Below are positions 1 to 12,199 of a stretch of 64,000 nucleotides of DNA, in pieces (within the stretch, counting starts at the first letter, position 1; each line of letters starts with the position of its first letter). Source of the DNA: Arthrobacter sunyaminii (GTDB lineage: Bacteria > Actinomycetota > Actinomycetes > Actinomycetales > Micrococcaceae); NCBI RefSeq assembly GCF_018866305.1, contig NZ_CP076456.1, positions 1-64,000 of the forward strand, given 5' to 3'. Both the position numbers and the translations under genes were made by a program. The notes under the pieces were generated by a model, which was not told the DNA's origin, made no database searches, and saw only the letters and a program-made list of their open reading frames with translations.

Positions 1-339
1 GAGTGCAGATAGCAGACACAAAGGACTACTCCACGTTAGGGGCAGGACCGCCCCCAGTCAAACCGGGATTGGGCGGCCCGGACCACTTGCCTGTTCATAC
101 AGTTTCATCCACACCTGTGGACAACTCCTTCCAGCATACCTGCCCACAGGGTGGTGTGAGCCCTGTCCCAGAGCCTGTCCACAGGCGGATTCCAGCTACC
201 ACAGGGGGAAATCATCCCTTAGGCTAGGCGTCGGGCGGTTTATCCACCAACTGTGTATAAGTCTGTGGATGAAACGCCGGAAACCCGCCCGGGCTTCCAT
301 GTTTTCTGAGACCGCTGAGGGCGATCACGAGAGGTTTTT
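1..339. promoter_or_regulatory. dnaA upstream region with degenerate DnaA boxes
   Basis: This 339-base stretch before dnaA holds no convincing gene. It contains several near-matches to the DnaA box TTATCCACA: TCATCCACA at 105-113, TGTGGACAA at 116-124, TTATCCACC at 240-248, TGTGTATAA at 252-260 and TGTGGATGA at 264-272, each one mismatch from consensus on one strand or the other. Boxes in front of dnaA fit the known autorepression of dnaA by its own product. In related genomes this is the rpmH-dnaA intergenic region, but rpmH itself lies outside the window. The exact promoter was not resolved. Confidence 0.6.
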
Positions 340-1758
340 GTGGGCACGGACGAAATCAACGACGTCGGCAGTTCCTGGCGCAAGGTTATTCGAACGCTGG
401 AAACGGACGACCGAGTCTCTCCCCGGCAGCGCGGATTCGTGGTTCTGGCCCAGGCACAGGGTCTGATCGGAACCACTCTGCTGGTGGCGGTGCCCAACGA
501 ACTGACCCGCGAGGTTCTGCAGACCCAGCTCAAGCACATTCTGGATGAGGTCCTGCGGGGAGTCTTCCAGGCCGATATCCAATGTGCTTTCGTCATTGAC
601 GCGGACATGCTGCCGGCGGTGAAGGCCGATCCCGAACCGGAACCCGAACAGCCCGCACCGAATCCGGTCCCGAGCGGTGAAAGCGCTCCCTCTCCCACAC
701 CGCCGAGCACTTCCCAGGAATTCGGCCGGCTCAATCCCAAGTACGTCTTCGAGACGTTCGTGATCGGTTCCTCCAACCGGTTTGCGCACGCCGCTGCGGT
801 GGCTGTGGCCGAAGCCCCCGCCAAGGCCTACAACCCCTTGTTCATCTACGGGGATTCGGGGCTGGGAAAGACCCACCTGCTGCACGCCATCGGACACTAT
901 GCGCGGCACCTTTACACGGGTATCCGCGTGCGGTACGTAAATTCCGAGGAGTTCACCAACGACTTCATCAACTCCATCCGGTATGACGAGGGAGCCAGCT
1001 TCAAGCAGCTCTACCGCAATGTGGACATCCTGCTCATTGACGACATCCAGTTCCTGGCCAACAAGGATGCTACGCAGGAAGAGTTCTTCCATACGTTCAA
1101 TGCCTTGCACAACCACAACAAACAGGTCGTCATCACTTCCGATCTGCCGCCCAAGCAGCTTTCGGGCTTTGAGGAACGGATGCGGTCCCGCTTCGAGTGG
1201 GGTCTGCTCACCGATGTGCAGCCGCCGGAGCTGGAAACCCGTATTGCGATCCTGCGCAAGAAGGCCATCGGCGACAGCCTGAGTGCTCCTGACGATGTCC
1301 TTGAGTACATCGCCTCCAAAATTTCCACCAACATCCGCGAGCTGGAGGGCGCCCTGATCCGGGTGACCGCCTTCGCCAGCCTCAATCGGCAGCAGGTGGA
1401 CGTGGGACTGGCTGAGATTGTGCTCAAAGACCTGATTACCGACGACGGCGCCCAGGAAATCACCGCGGCATCAATCCTCGGGCAGACGGCAGCCTATTTC
1501 CAGATCTCGCTGGAAGAACTGTGTTCCAAGTCCCGCACCAGGACCCTGGTCACGGCCCGTCAGATCGCCATGTACCTCTGCCGTGAACTTACGGACATGT
1601 CGCTGCCCAAGATCGGACAGGAACTCGGCGGGCGGGACCACACCACGGTGATTCACGCGGACCGCAAAATCAGGGAGCTCATGGCTGAGCGCCGCGCCAT
1701 CTACAACCAGGTCACTGAACTGACAAACCGCATCAAGCAGCAGCAGCGGGAGGCATAA
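340..1758 (+). CDS. dnaA: Chromosomal replication initiator protein DnaA
   Basis: DnaA is the AAA+ ATPase that binds DnaA boxes and melts oriC to load the replicative helicase. The protein is 472 aa from a GTG start. It has an N-terminal interaction domain, a Pro/Glu-rich linker around residues 90-130, a Walker A motif GDSGLGKTH, a Walker B region LLIDDIQFL, and a C-terminal helix-turn-helix ending with the DnaA signature [15 protein letters not shown]. The linker is short compared with Streptomyces DnaA, as is usual in Micrococcaceae. It is followed directly by oriC and dnaN, the standard actinobacterial arrangement. DnaA boxes on both sides suggest autoregulation. Confidence 0.99.
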   Translation: MGTDEINDVGSSWRKVIRTLETDDRVSPRQRGFVVLAQAQGLIGTTLLVAVPNELTREVLQTQLKHILDEVLRGVFQADIQCAFVIDADMLPAVKADPEPEPEQPAPNPVPSGESAPSPTPPSTSQEFGRLNPKYVFETFVIGSSNRFAHAAAVAVAEAPAKAYNPLFIYGDSGLGKTHLLHAIGHYARHLYTGIRVRYVNSEEFTNDFINSIRYDEGASFKQLYRNVDILLIDDIQFLANKDATQEEFFHTFNALHNHNKQVVITSDLPPKQLSGFEERMRSRFEWGLLTDVQPPELETRIAILRKKAIGDSLSAPDDVLEYIASKISTNIRELEGALIRVTAFASLNRQQVDVGLAEIVLKDLITDDGAQEITAASILGQTAAYFQISLEELCSKSRTRTLVTARQIAMYLCRELTDMSLPKIGQELGGRDHTTVIHADRKIRELMAERRAIYNQVTELTNRIKQQQREA

Positions 1759-2323
1759 TCCGCGGAATTCCGCGGATGCAGAGCCCCGCAGGGGCTCGAA
1801 ATTAACATTTGTGGACAAGGGTGTGGATAACCCGGTGGATAACTCCCAACGAGCTGCACTTCCCTGTGGATACGCGGAATTACAAAAAAGTTCCCCACAG
1901 CCCGGCCTGGACGCGGCATGCGGTGCCCACAGGTTATCCACAGGCAACAAAAGCCATGACGCCGCGATCGACTAGGTTATCCACAGTATCCACAGGAGTT
2001 ATTAACACTACGAACCTTAAGAAATTCGGTTCCATCAAATAACATCTGACCTTTCCGGACCACTTGCGCTTCCTTGCCGGAACGAACATCGGATGTCTCT
2101 TCAGATCACAGAGGGCTGCATCCGAAGATGCCTCCGGCGCCGTGCATATGCGGCGGGTCTGGCGCTAAGCTGGCACAGAGTATTGTTGTCATTCGCAGCC
2201 CATCCTGAGATGGTGTCTCGAACGCGGTGCAGCTGCGGCGCCGCAGCGCGCGGCGATGCTCCCTCACTTGTCATGAAGATTCAGTTGTACTGAGAAGTAC
2301 GTTGTGAAAGGCGGCACCCTGCA
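1759..2323. other. oriC: Origin of replication (oriC), dnaA-dnaN intergenic region
   Basis: The 565-base dnaA-dnaN gap carries a dense set of DnaA boxes. Perfect matches lie at 1822-1830 (TGTGGATAA), 1934-1942 and 1977-1985 (TTATCCACA). One-mismatch boxes lie at 1810-1818, 1834-1842, 1865-1873 and 1986-1994, in both orientations. Right after the last box, 1995-2045 is a relatively AT-rich segment (ttattaacac, aagaaattcg, atcaaataac) that could be the unwinding element. The remainder (2046-2323) is more GC-rich and should hold the dnaN promoter; a short open frame there looks fortuitous. Origin identity follows from position and box density; the unwinding element is inferred. Confidence 0.93.
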
Positions 2324-3448
2324 GTGAAGTTCAGAGTTGAGCGGGATGTCCTGGCCGAAGCGGTTACATGGACAGCGCGTTCCCTCTCGCCGCGTCCCCC
2401 GGTTCCGGTTCTGTCGGGCCTGCTGATCAAAGCGGAGAGCGGATCACTGAGCATCGCAAGCTTCGACTACGAGATTTCGGCCAGGCTGCAGATCGCGGCC
2501 GATATCGCCGAAGAAGGGACCATCCTGGTCTCGGGCCGGCTGCTCGCCGAAATCTGCCGCAGCCTCCCGTCGGCACCCGTCGAGGTGGAAACTGACGGGT
2601 CGAAGGTGACCCTGACCTGCCGCAACAGCCGCTTCAACCTCGCCACTATGCCCGTGGCCGAATATCCCGAACTTCCCGCCCTTCCTGAGGTCAGCGGTGT
2701 TGTGGACGGCGATGCGTTTGCGCAGGCTGTCTCCCAGGTCATCATTGCCGCCAGCCGGGATGACACGCTCCCCATCCTCACCGGCGTGCGGATGGAAATT
2801 GAAGACGATCTCATCACCTTCCTGGCCACGGACCGTTACCGTCTGGCCCTGCGGGAACTGTCATGGAAGCCGTCCACTCCCGGCATCTCCACCAGTGCAC
2901 TGGTCAAAGCCAAGACCCTGAACGAGGTGGCAAAAACCCTCGGCGGCGCCGGTGACCTGAATATTGCCTTCTCCGATGACAGCGAACTGATCGGCTTCGA
3001 AAGCGGCGGCCGCCGCACCACGTCGCTCCTCGTCGACGGCGACTACCCCAAGATCCGGTCCCTGTTCCCGGACAACACACCCATTCACGCCACAGTGGAA
3101 ACCAGCGCCCTGGTCGAGGCCGTGCGCCGTGTGTCCCTGGTAGCGGAGCGAAATACTCCGGTCCGGCTTGCCTTCACCGACGGCCAGGTCACCCTGGATG
3201 CAGGCACCGGCGAGGATGCCCAGGCCTCGGAGGCACTGGAGGCGTCCCTGATCGGCGACGACATCACAGTGGCTTTCAATCCGCACTATCTCAGCGAGGG
3301 CCTGGGCGCCTTCCCGAGCAAGTACGTGCGTTTCTCCTTTACGACGCCGCCGAAGCCGGCCGTTATTTCGGCCCAGGAAGAGCTCACGGGGGACGACCGG
3401 GAGGACTACCGGTACCTGTTGATGCCGGTGCGGCTGCCCAACCAATAG
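2324..3448 (+). CDS. dnaN: DNA polymerase III subunit beta (sliding clamp)
   Basis: This encodes the ring-shaped processivity clamp that tethers DNA polymerase III and repair enzymes to DNA. The 374-aa product starts MKFRVERDVLAEAVTW and ends YRYLLMPVRLPNQ, the typical C-terminal clamp motif. Length and the three-fold repeated clamp fold match the family. The GTG start at 2324 agrees with the conserved N-terminus. It sits between oriC and gnd, as in most Actinobacteria, and is probably transcribed from a promoter in the oriC region. Confidence 0.98.
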   Translation: MKFRVERDVLAEAVTWTARSLSPRPPVPVLSGLLIKAESGSLSIASFDYEISARLQIAADIAEEGTILVSGRLLAEICRSLPSAPVEVETDGSKVTLTCRNSRFNLATMPVAEYPELPALPEVSGVVDGDAFAQAVSQVIIAASRDDTLPILTGVRMEIEDDLITFLATDRYRLALRELSWKPSTPGISTSALVKAKTLNEVAKTLGGAGDLNIAFSDDSELIGFESGGRRTTSLLVDGDYPKIRSLFPDNTPIHATVETSALVEAVRRVSLVAERNTPVRLAFTDGQVTLDAGTGEDAQASEALEASLIGDDITVAFNPHYLSEGLGAFPSKYVRFSFTTPPKPAVISAQEELTGDDREDYRYLLMPVRLPNQ

Positions 3449-3496
3449 GCCAGCGCCGCGGAAGCCGTCCGCGACCGCAAAGAAGAGGAACCTGCC

Positions 3497-4477
3497 ATGC
3501 ACATAGGCCTCATCGGACTCGGCAAAATGGGTTTCAACATGCGCGAACGGCTGCGCCGCAACGGCATTGACGTTACCGGCTTTGACCGAAATCCCGTGGT
3601 CAGCGACGTGATGTCAGTAACCGAGCTGGCCTCGGAACTTCCTTCACCGCGGGTGGTGTGGCTGATGGTGCCGGCAGGGGAGGTCACTGAAGCCGTTATT
3701 CGTGAGCTGGCGGAAGTGCTCTCACCCGGTGATCTGGTGATAGACGGGGGAAATTCCCGGTACGACGCCGATATCCGCAACGCGGAGAAACTCGCCGCAA
3801 CGGGAATCCGCTTTATGGACTGCGGCGTCTCGGGAGGAGTCTGGGGCAGGGAGAACGGCTACGGCCTGATGGCCGGCGGCGAAGCGGCGGACATTGCCCT
3901 GGCGATGCCGGTCCTGGACGCTCTGCGGCCGGAGGGCGAGCGTGAGCGCAGCTTTGTGCATGCCGGCGCCGTTGGCGCGGGCCATTACGCCAAGATGATC
4001 CACAACGGCATCGAGTACGGCCTGATGCAGGCCTATGCCGAGGGATACGAACTGCTGGCAGGCAAAGACATCATTACGGATGTTCCCGGAGTGATGCGGG
4101 CCTGGCAGGACGGCACCGTCATCCGGTCGTGGCTGCTGGATCTGATGGTCAACGCCCTGGATGAGGATCCGGGACTAAGCCGCGTTGCCGGCTATGCGGA
4201 GGATTCCGGCGAAGGCAGGTGGACGGTCCAGGAGGCTGTGGCCAACGGCATCCCCGCACCGGTCATCACGGCCGCCCTGTATGCCAGGTTTGTGTCCCGG
4301 CAGGAAGATTCACCGGCCATGAAAATGGTGGCTGCGCTGCGAAACCAGTTTGGCGGTCACAGCGTCAGGTCAACGGATGACGTCGTGCCGCCCGAAACGC
4401 CTCCGGACGTGGCCTCCCGGCGCCAGGATCCCGACGTGCCGCGGGCAGCAGTCGATGAGACTGGAAGCCCGGAGTAA
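3497..4477 (+). CDS. gnd: 6-phosphogluconate dehydrogenase, decarboxylating (short form)
   Basis: This oxidative pentose-phosphate enzyme converts 6-phosphogluconate to ribulose 5-phosphate and CO2 with reduction of NAD(P)+. The 326-aa protein opens with the Rossmann motif GLIGLGKMGFNM and contains the substrate-site stretches GVSGGVWGRENGYGLM and KMIHNGIEYGLMQAYAEGYE. It is the short (about 300 aa) GndA-like form with an extra Pro/Asp-rich tail of about 30 residues after VAALRNQFGGH. A Shine-Dalgarno (agaagagga) precedes the ATG. Location between dnaN and recF is conserved in this lineage. It would receive carbon from the gntP/gntK gluconate module near 34 kb. Confidence 0.95.
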   Translation: MHIGLIGLGKMGFNMRERLRRNGIDVTGFDRNPVVSDVMSVTELASELPSPRVVWLMVPAGEVTEAVIRELAEVLSPGDLVIDGGNSRYDADIRNAEKLAATGIRFMDCGVSGGVWGRENGYGLMAGGEAADIALAMPVLDALRPEGERERSFVHAGAVGAGHYAKMIHNGIEYGLMQAYAEGYELLAGKDIITDVPGVMRAWQDGTVIRSWLLDLMVNALDEDPGLSRVAGYAEDSGEGRWTVQEAVANGIPAPVITAALYARFVSRQEDSPAMKMVAALRNQFGGHSVRSTDDVVPPETPPDVASRRQDPDVPRAAVDETGSPE

Positions 4478-4543
4478 TCTGCGGCAGTAGGGTGGGAAGT
4501 ACAGGACTAGTTGCAGGTGGAAGGCAGGAAAAGGTGGACGGGT

Positions 4544-5728
4544 TTGTACATTGATTACCTCTCCCTGACTGGTTTTCGCAGTTATGCGCAGCTTGATCTG
4601 GAACTTAAACCCGGAGTCACAGTTTTTGTCGGACCCAACGGCACCGGGAAAACAAACATCGTCGAAGCGATCGGTTATCTGGCGTCGCTCTCCTCCCACC
4701 GGGTGAGCAGTGATGCCCCGCTGGTGTCTTTTGACGCCGGCCAGGCCCTCGTCCGCGCCCGGCTCGTGCGGGGCAGCCAGCGCACCAGCGTTGAACTGGA
4801 ACTCAATCCGGGACGGTCCAACCGGGCCCGGATCAACCGGGCCAACCCCGTGCGTGCCCGCGACATCCTGGGCATGTGCCGCACGGTACTGTTCGCCCCT
4901 GAGGATCTGGCACTGGTCAAGGGAGATCCGTCCAGCCGGCGCCGGTTCATCGATGAGTTGATCGTGTCCCTGGTCCCCCGCCATGCAGCCACCCGAAGCG
5001 ACTATGAGCGCGTCCTGAAACAGCGCAACGCACTGCTTAAATCCGTCCGCGCCGCCGGACGTTTCACCTCGTCCCACGAGGCAACCCTGGAAGTATGGGA
5101 CCAGCACATGGCGGTGGCCGGTGCCGGCCTGCTGGCGGCCCGGCTCTCCGCTCTGCAGCGCCTGCAGCCTCATCTGCAGAGCGCCTACCGTGATCTGACC
5201 GACGGCAGCAAGGCGGCTCGGGCCGTGTACCGCTCCACGCTGCAGGGAGCAGTGAACGACGACGGCGCCGTCGTCGGTGATTCAGACCCGGAGGAACTCT
5301 ACGGGCTCAGTGAACAGGAGCTGGCCGAGCGGTTCCTGGCGGCGTTTGCCGCCAACCGGCGCCGGGAACTGGAACGCGGCATCTCCCTGGTGGGACCCCA
5401 CCGCGACGATCTGGAGCTGATCCTCGGGCAGGCACCGGCCAAGGGCTATGCCTCCCACGGCGAGACCTGGTCGTTTGCCCTGGCCCTGCGCCTGGGAACT
5501 TACTATTTGCTCCTCAGCGATGATGAGACTCCGGGAGCAGGCCCCATCCTGATCCTCGACGATGTGTTTGCGGAACTGGATGTCCAGCGCCGCGGCCGCC
5601 TGGCCGGGATCGTCGCCGGCGCGGAACAGGTGCTTGTTACCGCTGCGGTGGCCGGAGACATCCCCGAAGCTCTTGCCGGGGAACAGATCACCGTAGTTCC
5701 CGGAGGCATTAGTGTTCCCGCCCTCTGA
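4544..5728 (+). CDS. recF: DNA replication/repair protein RecF
   Basis: RecF is an SMC-like ATPase that helps RecOR load RecA at single-strand gaps. I chose the TTG at 4544 because it gives the usual RecF N-terminus (L/M-YIDYLSLTGFRSYAQL) and follows a Shine-Dalgarno aaaaggtgg. Another TTG at 4511 and a GTG at 4517 would add up to 11 residues. Visible motifs are Walker A GPNGTGKTN, the ABC-type signature region SLVGPHRDDLELIL and Walker B ILILDDVFAELD. Length (394 aa) is normal. The 3' end overlaps the DUF721 gene, implying translational coupling. Confidence 0.96.
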   Translation: MYIDYLSLTGFRSYAQLDLELKPGVTVFVGPNGTGKTNIVEAIGYLASLSSHRVSSDAPLVSFDAGQALVRARLVRGSQRTSVELELNPGRSNRARINRANPVRARDILGMCRTVLFAPEDLALVKGDPSSRRRFIDELIVSLVPRHAATRSDYERVLKQRNALLKSVRAAGRFTSSHEATLEVWDQHMAVAGAGLLAARLSALQRLQPHLQSAYRDLTDGSKAARAVYRSTLQGAVNDDGAVVGDSDPEELYGLSEQELAERFLAAFAANRRRELERGISLVGPHRDDLELILGQAPAKGYASHGETWSFALALRLGTYYLLLSDDETPGAGPILILDDVFAELDVQRRGRLAGIVAGAEQVLVTAAVAGDIPEALAGEQITVVPGGISVPAL

Positions 5729-6260
5729 TGCCGATGAAAACCGGGAAACCGGGGAGCCGGAGGTCCGCCAGGATGCTGCGCAGGCCCAACTGAACCGGAT
5801 GCGCCAGGCCGCCCAGTCCCGCGGCAACCAGCGAATTTCTCCGAGCCGGCGCAAGGCCGGGCAGAAGCGGTCCGCCCTGCCGTTTGTGCCCGGCGAATAC
5901 ACCGGCAGGGACCCCCAGGGGGTGGGCAAGGTCTTCAACCGCTTTGTCAGCGAACGCGGCTGGAATTCGCCCGTAGCGGTGGGATCGGTGATTTCCCGCT
6001 GGGAGGAACTCGTGGGCCCCGAGGTCAGTGCGCACTGCACACCCGAGTCCTTTTCGGACACAACAGTGCAGGTCCGCTGTGATTCCACGGCCTGGGCCAC
6101 CCAGCTGCGGCTGCTGCGCAGCTCGCTGATCAGCCGGTTCGACGCCGAGCTGGGTCCCGGCGTAGTGACCAAAATTGAAGTCATCGGCCCGGCCGCGCCG
6201 AACTGGCGCAAGGGCCTGCGCAGCGTCAAGGGCCGCGGCCCGCGCGACACTTACGGGTAA
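5712..6260 (+). CDS. dciA: DUF721 protein, DciA-type helicase loader
   Basis: The 182-aa protein carries a DUF721 domain from about residue 75 to 165 (FNRFVSERGWNSPVAVGSVISRWEELVG...). DUF721 proteins next to recF/gyrB in Actinobacteria correspond to DciA, the ancestral factor that helps load or operate the DnaB helicase. The N-terminal 70 residues are charged and look disordered. The GTG start lies inside recF (17-base overlap), so translation is probably coupled. The DciA assignment comes from domain and context; the gene symbol is a family-level name. Confidence 0.88.
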   Translation: MFPPSDADENRETGEPEVRQDAAQAQLNRMRQAAQSRGNQRISPSRRKAGQKRSALPFVPGEYTGRDPQGVGKVFNRFVSERGWNSPVAVGSVISRWEELVGPEVSAHCTPESFSDTTVQVRCDSTAWATQLRLLRSSLISRFDAELGPGVVTKIEVIGPAAPNWRKGLRSVKGRGPRDTYG

Positions 6261-8572
<2,312 letters not shown>

Positions 8573-8629
8573 GAACGAGATTCCCCTGCGCCCGCGGATT
8601 TACAGAGTTTTTGAAGAACGGAACAACCA

Positions 8630-11254
8630 ATGAGTGAAGAGACCCTCTCAGACCGGGTTGAACAGATCGATCTGCAGACTGAAATGCAGCGGTCCTACCT
8701 GGACTACGCCATGGCGGTCATCGTCGGGCGTGCCCTGCCGGATGTGCGCGACGGCCTGAAGCCCGTGCACCGCCGCGTGCTGTACGCGATGTTCGACGGC
8801 GGCTACCGCCCCGAACGCTCGTTCAACAAGTGCGCCCGCGTGGTGGGTGAAGTCATGGGCCAGTACCACCCGCACGGCGACTCGGCCATCTACGATGCCC
8901 TGGTCCGCCTGATCCAGGACTGGACCATGCGCTACCCGCTGGCTCTGGGACAGGGCAACTTCGGCTCCCCCGGCAACGACGGCGCAGCCGCCCCGCGGTA
9001 CACCGAAACCAAGATGGCACCTCTGGCCATGGAAATGGTCCGTGACATCGACGAGGAAACCGTCGATTTCATGGACAACTACGATGGCCGCAACCAGGAA
9101 CCCACCATCCTGCCGGCACGGTTCCCGAACCTGCTGGTCAACGGTTCCTCCGGCATCGCGGTGGGTATGGCCACCAACATTCCCCCGCACAACCTGCGCG
9201 AAGTAGCCGACGGCGTCCAGTGGTACCTGGAAAACCCGGACGCCCCCAATGACGTCCTGCTCGAGGAACTGATCCGGCGGATCAAGGGCCCGGACTTCCC
9301 CACCGGCGCTCAGATCCTGGGCCACAAGGGAATCGAAGACGCCTACCGGACCGGCCGCGGCTCCATCACCATGCGCGCCGTCGTCAACGTCGAGGAACTC
9401 CAGGGCCGCACCTGCCTGGTGGTGACCGAACTCCCCTACCAGGCCAACCCGGACAACCTCGCGATCAAGATCGCCGAACTGGTCAAGGACGGCAAGGTCT
9501 CCGGCATCGCCGACATGCGCGATGAAACCTCCGGCCGCACCGGCCAGCGCCTGGTGATCGTGCTCAAGCGCGACGCCGTGGCCAAGGTGGTCCTGAACAA
9601 CCTGTACAAGCACACACAGCTGCAGGAAAACTTCGGCGCGAACATGCTGGCGATCGTGGACGGAGTGCCCCGCACCCTGAGCCTTGACGCGTTCATCCGC
9701 CACTGGGTCACCCACCAGTTGGAAGTTATCGTCCGCCGCACCCGCTACCGGCTGCGCAAGGCCGAAGAAGTGGCGCACATCCTCATCGGCCTGCTCAAGG
9801 CCCTGGATGCCCTGGACGATGTCATTGCCCTGATCCGCCGCTCCACCACGGTCGAAGAGGCCCGCAACGGCCTCATGGGCCTGCTGGACATCGATGAACT
9901 GCAGGCCCAGGCCATCCTGGACATGCAGCTACGCCGCCTGGCCGCCCTGGAACGCCAGAAGATCCAGGACCAGCACGCCAAGCTGCAGACCGAAATCGCC
10001 GAATACAACGCCATCTTGGCATCGGACGCGCGCCAGCGGCAGATCGTCAGCGAAGAACTGCACGAAATCGCGGAGAAGTACGGCGATGACCGCCGCACCC
10101 ACATCGTGATGGGCTATGACGGCGACATGAGCATGGAAGACCTCATTCCCGAAGAGGAAATGGTGGTCACCATCACCCGCGGCGGATACGTCAAGCGGAC
10201 CCGCAGCGACAACTACCGCCAGCAGGCCCGCGGCGGCAAGGGCATCAAGGGTGCTCAGCTGCGCGGCGACGACGTCGTCGAGCACTTCTTCGTCACCACC
10301 ACGCACCACTGGCTGCTGTTCTTCACCAACCTGGGCCGCGTGTACCGTGCCAAGGCCTACGAACTGGCGGAAGCCGGCCGGGACGCCAAGGGCCAGCACG
10401 TGGCCAACCTGCTGGCCTTCCAGCCGGATGAGCACATTGCCCAGGTCCTTGACCTGCCCGGCTACGACGCGGCCCCGTACCTGGTCCTCGCGACCAAGCG
10501 CGGACTGGTGAAGAAAACCCGGCTGGAGGACTACGACACCAACCGTTCCGCCGGCGTCATTGCCATCAACCTGCGCGACGGCGACGAACTCGTTTCCGCC
10601 CAGCTGGTCTCCGAAACCGATGACCTGATGCTGGTGTCCCGCAAGGGCCAGTCACTGCGCTTCACCGCCACTGACGATGCCCTTCGCCCCATGGGCCGGG
10701 CCACCTCGGGCGTCACCGGCATGAAGTTCCGCGAGGATGACGAACTGCTGGCAGCTGACGTTGTCACCGAGGACTCCTATGTGTTCATTGTGACCGAAGG
10801 CGGATACGCCAAGCGGACCGCTGTGGATGAATACCGGGTACAGGGCCGCGGCGGTCTGGGCATCAAGGTTGCCAAGTACGCCGAGGACCGCGGGCATCTG
10901 GTGGGCGCCATGATCGTGCAGGAAGAAGACGAAGTCCTGGTGGTCATGCAGGGCGGCAAGGTTGTCCGCTCCTCCGTTGCCGGGGTTCCGGCGAAGGGCC
11001 GCGACACCATGGGCGTCATTTTCGCCAAGCCGGACAAGAATGACCGCATCATCGCGGTGGCCCGGAACTCCGAGCGAGATCTGGGAATTGAAGAGACGGA
11101 CGACGACGCCGGTGAGAGCGCTCCCGATGCCGCTGACGGAGCCACGGGGACGGTTGCAGAGTCTGTAGGCACCGGTGTGGATGAAGTACCGTTGGCTACA
11201 GACAAAACGGCTGAGCAGGATGCACAGTCAGCAGAAGATGGAGGTAACGAGTGA
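8630..11254 (+). CDS. gyrA: DNA gyrase subunit A
   Basis: GyrA is the DNA cleavage/religation and wrapping subunit of gyrase. The 874-aa protein has the catalytic Tyr in [14 protein letters not shown]. The quinolone-resistance region [12 protein letters not shown] keeps the Ser and Asp of the susceptible genotype. A GyrA-box variant, [10 protein letters not shown], opens the C-terminal beta-pinwheel. After the pinwheel comes an acidic tail ([14 protein letters not shown]...GGNE), as in other actinobacterial gyrases. The stop codon overlaps the GTG start of the DUF3566 gene (GTGA), so the two are coupled. Confidence 0.99.
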   Translation: MSEETLSDRVEQIDLQTEMQRSYLDYAMAVIVGRALPDVRDGLKPVHRRVLYAMFDGGYRPERSFNKCARVVGEVMGQYHPHGDSAIYDALVRLIQDWTMRYPLALGQGNFGSPGNDGAAAPRYTETKMAPLAMEMVRDIDEETVDFMDNYDGRNQEPTILPARFPNLLVNGSSGIAVGMATNIPPHNLREVADGVQWYLENPDAPNDVLLEELIRRIKGPDFPTGAQILGHKGIEDAYRTGRGSITMRAVVNVEELQGRTCLVVTELPYQANPDNLAIKIAELVKDGKVSGIADMRDETSGRTGQRLVIVLKRDAVAKVVLNNLYKHTQLQENFGANMLAIVDGVPRTLSLDAFIRHWVTHQLEVIVRRTRYRLRKAEEVAHILIGLLKALDALDDVIALIRRSTTVEEARNGLMGLLDIDELQAQAILDMQLRRLAALERQKIQDQHAKLQTEIAEYNAILASDARQRQIVSEELHEIAEKYGDDRRTHIVMGYDGDMSMEDLIPEEEMVVTITRGGYVKRTRSDNYRQQARGGKGIKGAQLRGDDVVEHFFVTTTHHWLLFFTNLGRVYRAKAYELAEAGRDAKGQHVANLLAFQPDEHIAQVLDLPGYDAAPYLVLATKRGLVKKTRLEDYDTNRSAGVIAINLRDGDELVSAQLVSETDDLMLVSRKGQSLRFTATDDALRPMGRATSGVTGMKFREDDELLAADVVTEDSYVFIVTEGGYAKRTAVDEYRVQGRGGLGIKVAKYAEDRGHLVGAMIVQEEDEVLVVMQGGKVVRSSVAGVPAKGRDTMGVIFAKPDKNDRIIAVARNSERDLGIEETDDDAGESAPDAADGATGTVAESVGTGVDEVPLATDKTAEQDAQSAEDGGNE

Positions 11255-11760
11255 GCTCGACCAACTCAAATCCCAGGTCGGCTTCGGGCACAGGACCCCG
11301 GGTAAAGACACCCGCGCGCCCCGCCCAGCGTCCCGGAGGTGGTCAGAGCGCTCCGGCGAACCGGCAGCCGCTGGTAAAGCCGGCCCCCAAGGCCAAGGCC
11401 CGCAAAGCCCGTCTGCTCGTGAGTAAGATCGACCCGTGGTCGGTCCTGAAGATGGCTTTCCTGCTGTCGGTGGCCCTCGGCGTCGTAACCGTGGTGGCCG
11501 CGATTGTGATCTGGACTGTACTGGACCTGACCGGCATCTTTGACCGGGTCAACTCGCTGCTCGGCGAGATCGCCGGGAGCGAATCCGGCGGATTCGACCT
11601 GCGTGAGTTTGCCTCGCTGGGACAGGTGGTCTCCTTCGCCACCATCATCGCCGTCGTCAACGTCCTGCTGCTGACCGCGCTGTCCATGCTTGCTTCAGTG
11701 CTGTACAACATTGCCTCCACCCTTGTGGGCGGCATCGGCGTCACCCTGACAGACGACTAA
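11251..11760 (+). CDS. DUF3566 domain membrane protein
   Basis: The 169-aa protein has a Pro/Ala/Lys-rich, probably disordered N-terminus (residues 1-55) followed by a DUF3566 domain with two transmembrane segments (about 68-90 and 126-150). DUF3566 proteins directly after gyrA are widespread in Actinobacteria (Rv0007 in Mycobacterium tuberculosis is the positional counterpart). Their function is not established. The start codon overlaps the gyrA stop, so expression should track gyrase. A strong hairpin terminator lies just downstream. Confidence 0.93.
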   Translation: MSSTNSNPRSASGTGPRVKTPARPAQRPGGGQSAPANRQPLVKPAPKAKARKARLLVSKIDPWSVLKMAFLLSVALGVVTVVAAIVIWTVLDLTGIFDRVNSLLGEIAGSESGGFDLREFASLGQVVSFATIIAVVNVLLLTALSMLASVLYNIASTLVGGIGVTLTDD

Positions 11761-11780
11761 AAAGCCCGTTGTATTTTCTG

Positions 11781-11826
11781 TTTTCCTGCGGTGCCGGAGA
11801 GAAAAAACTCCGGGACCGCAGGAAAA
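11781..11826 (+). terminator. Terminator after the gyrBA-DUF3566 operon
   Basis: An inverted repeat of 19 bases (ttttcctgcggtgccggag and its near-complement) with one mismatch and an A-rich loop forms a long stem 20 bases after the DUF3566 stop. The A/T-rich stem base could serve either strand. Confidence 0.8.
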
Positions 11827-11891
11827 CCGAACCGGATTTGGGTTCCGGGCAGAGGTGGGGTAAAGTTTTATCTCGGCCCGAGAAGGTATCG

Positions 11892-11965
11892 GGGCGCATA
11901 GCTCAGGCGGTTAGAGCGCTTCGCTGATAACGAAGAGGTCCCAGGTTCAAGTCCTGGTGCGCCCA
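11892..11965 (+). tRNA. tRNA-Ile (GAT)
   Basis: A complete cloverleaf of 74 bases: acceptor stem GGGCGCA/TGCGCCC, D-loop with AGCTCAGGCGGTTAGAGC, anticodon stem CTTCG/CGAAG with loop CTGATAA giving anticodon GAT, and T-arm CCAGGTTCAAGTCCTGG. The 3' CCA is not encoded. It is a stand-alone tRNA downstream of gyrA, as in other Actinobacteria, and not part of an rRNA operon. Confidence 0.98.
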
Positions 11966-12010
11966 CGGAACATCACCTCTTGGTGGTGAACCACAAGGCA
12001 AGGAGGCACT

Positions 12011-12130
12011 GTGAAGAAGTTGCTGGCACTAGCTGCAGCGGCGGTCGCAGGAATCTTTGCCGCAAAAAAATGGCAGGAATCTGCTGCGGAGAAATCCGTA
12101 TGGAAGGCATCAACCGACAAGGTTGACTAA
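12011..12130 (+). CDS. DLW-39 family small protein
   Basis: A 39-residue ORF starts at GTG 12011 behind a strong Shine-Dalgarno (aaggaggcact) and ends at TAA 12130. It reads MKKLLALAAAAVAGIF..., followed by AAKKWQESAAEK and SVWKASTDKVD. Exactly 39 aa, the Ala-rich hydrophobic N-terminus and the KKW...W pattern match the DLW-39 family, which sits between the gyrA-linked tRNAs in Actinobacteria. The namesake DLW triplet is SVW here. Residues 4-18 could insert in a membrane. Function is unknown. Confidence 0.9.
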   Translation: MKKLLALAAAAVAGIFAAKKWQESAAEKSVWKASTDKVD

Positions 12131-12199
12131 ATTTCCACAAAAGAATGATTCCGGTTCCACCGCACGTCAGGGTGGGATACACTGGATGAGTTCACATTC

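Noticed and set aside
3..227. Possible rpmH or other small gene at the window start
   Set aside because: The 74-codon frame is Pro/Gly-rich with no ribosomal-protein L34 signature; it spans DnaA-box-like motifs.
2093..2293. A 66-codon open frame inside the oriC-dnaN gap
   Set aside because: No Shine-Dalgarno, Arg/Cys-rich random composition and its location in the origin gap argue against coding.
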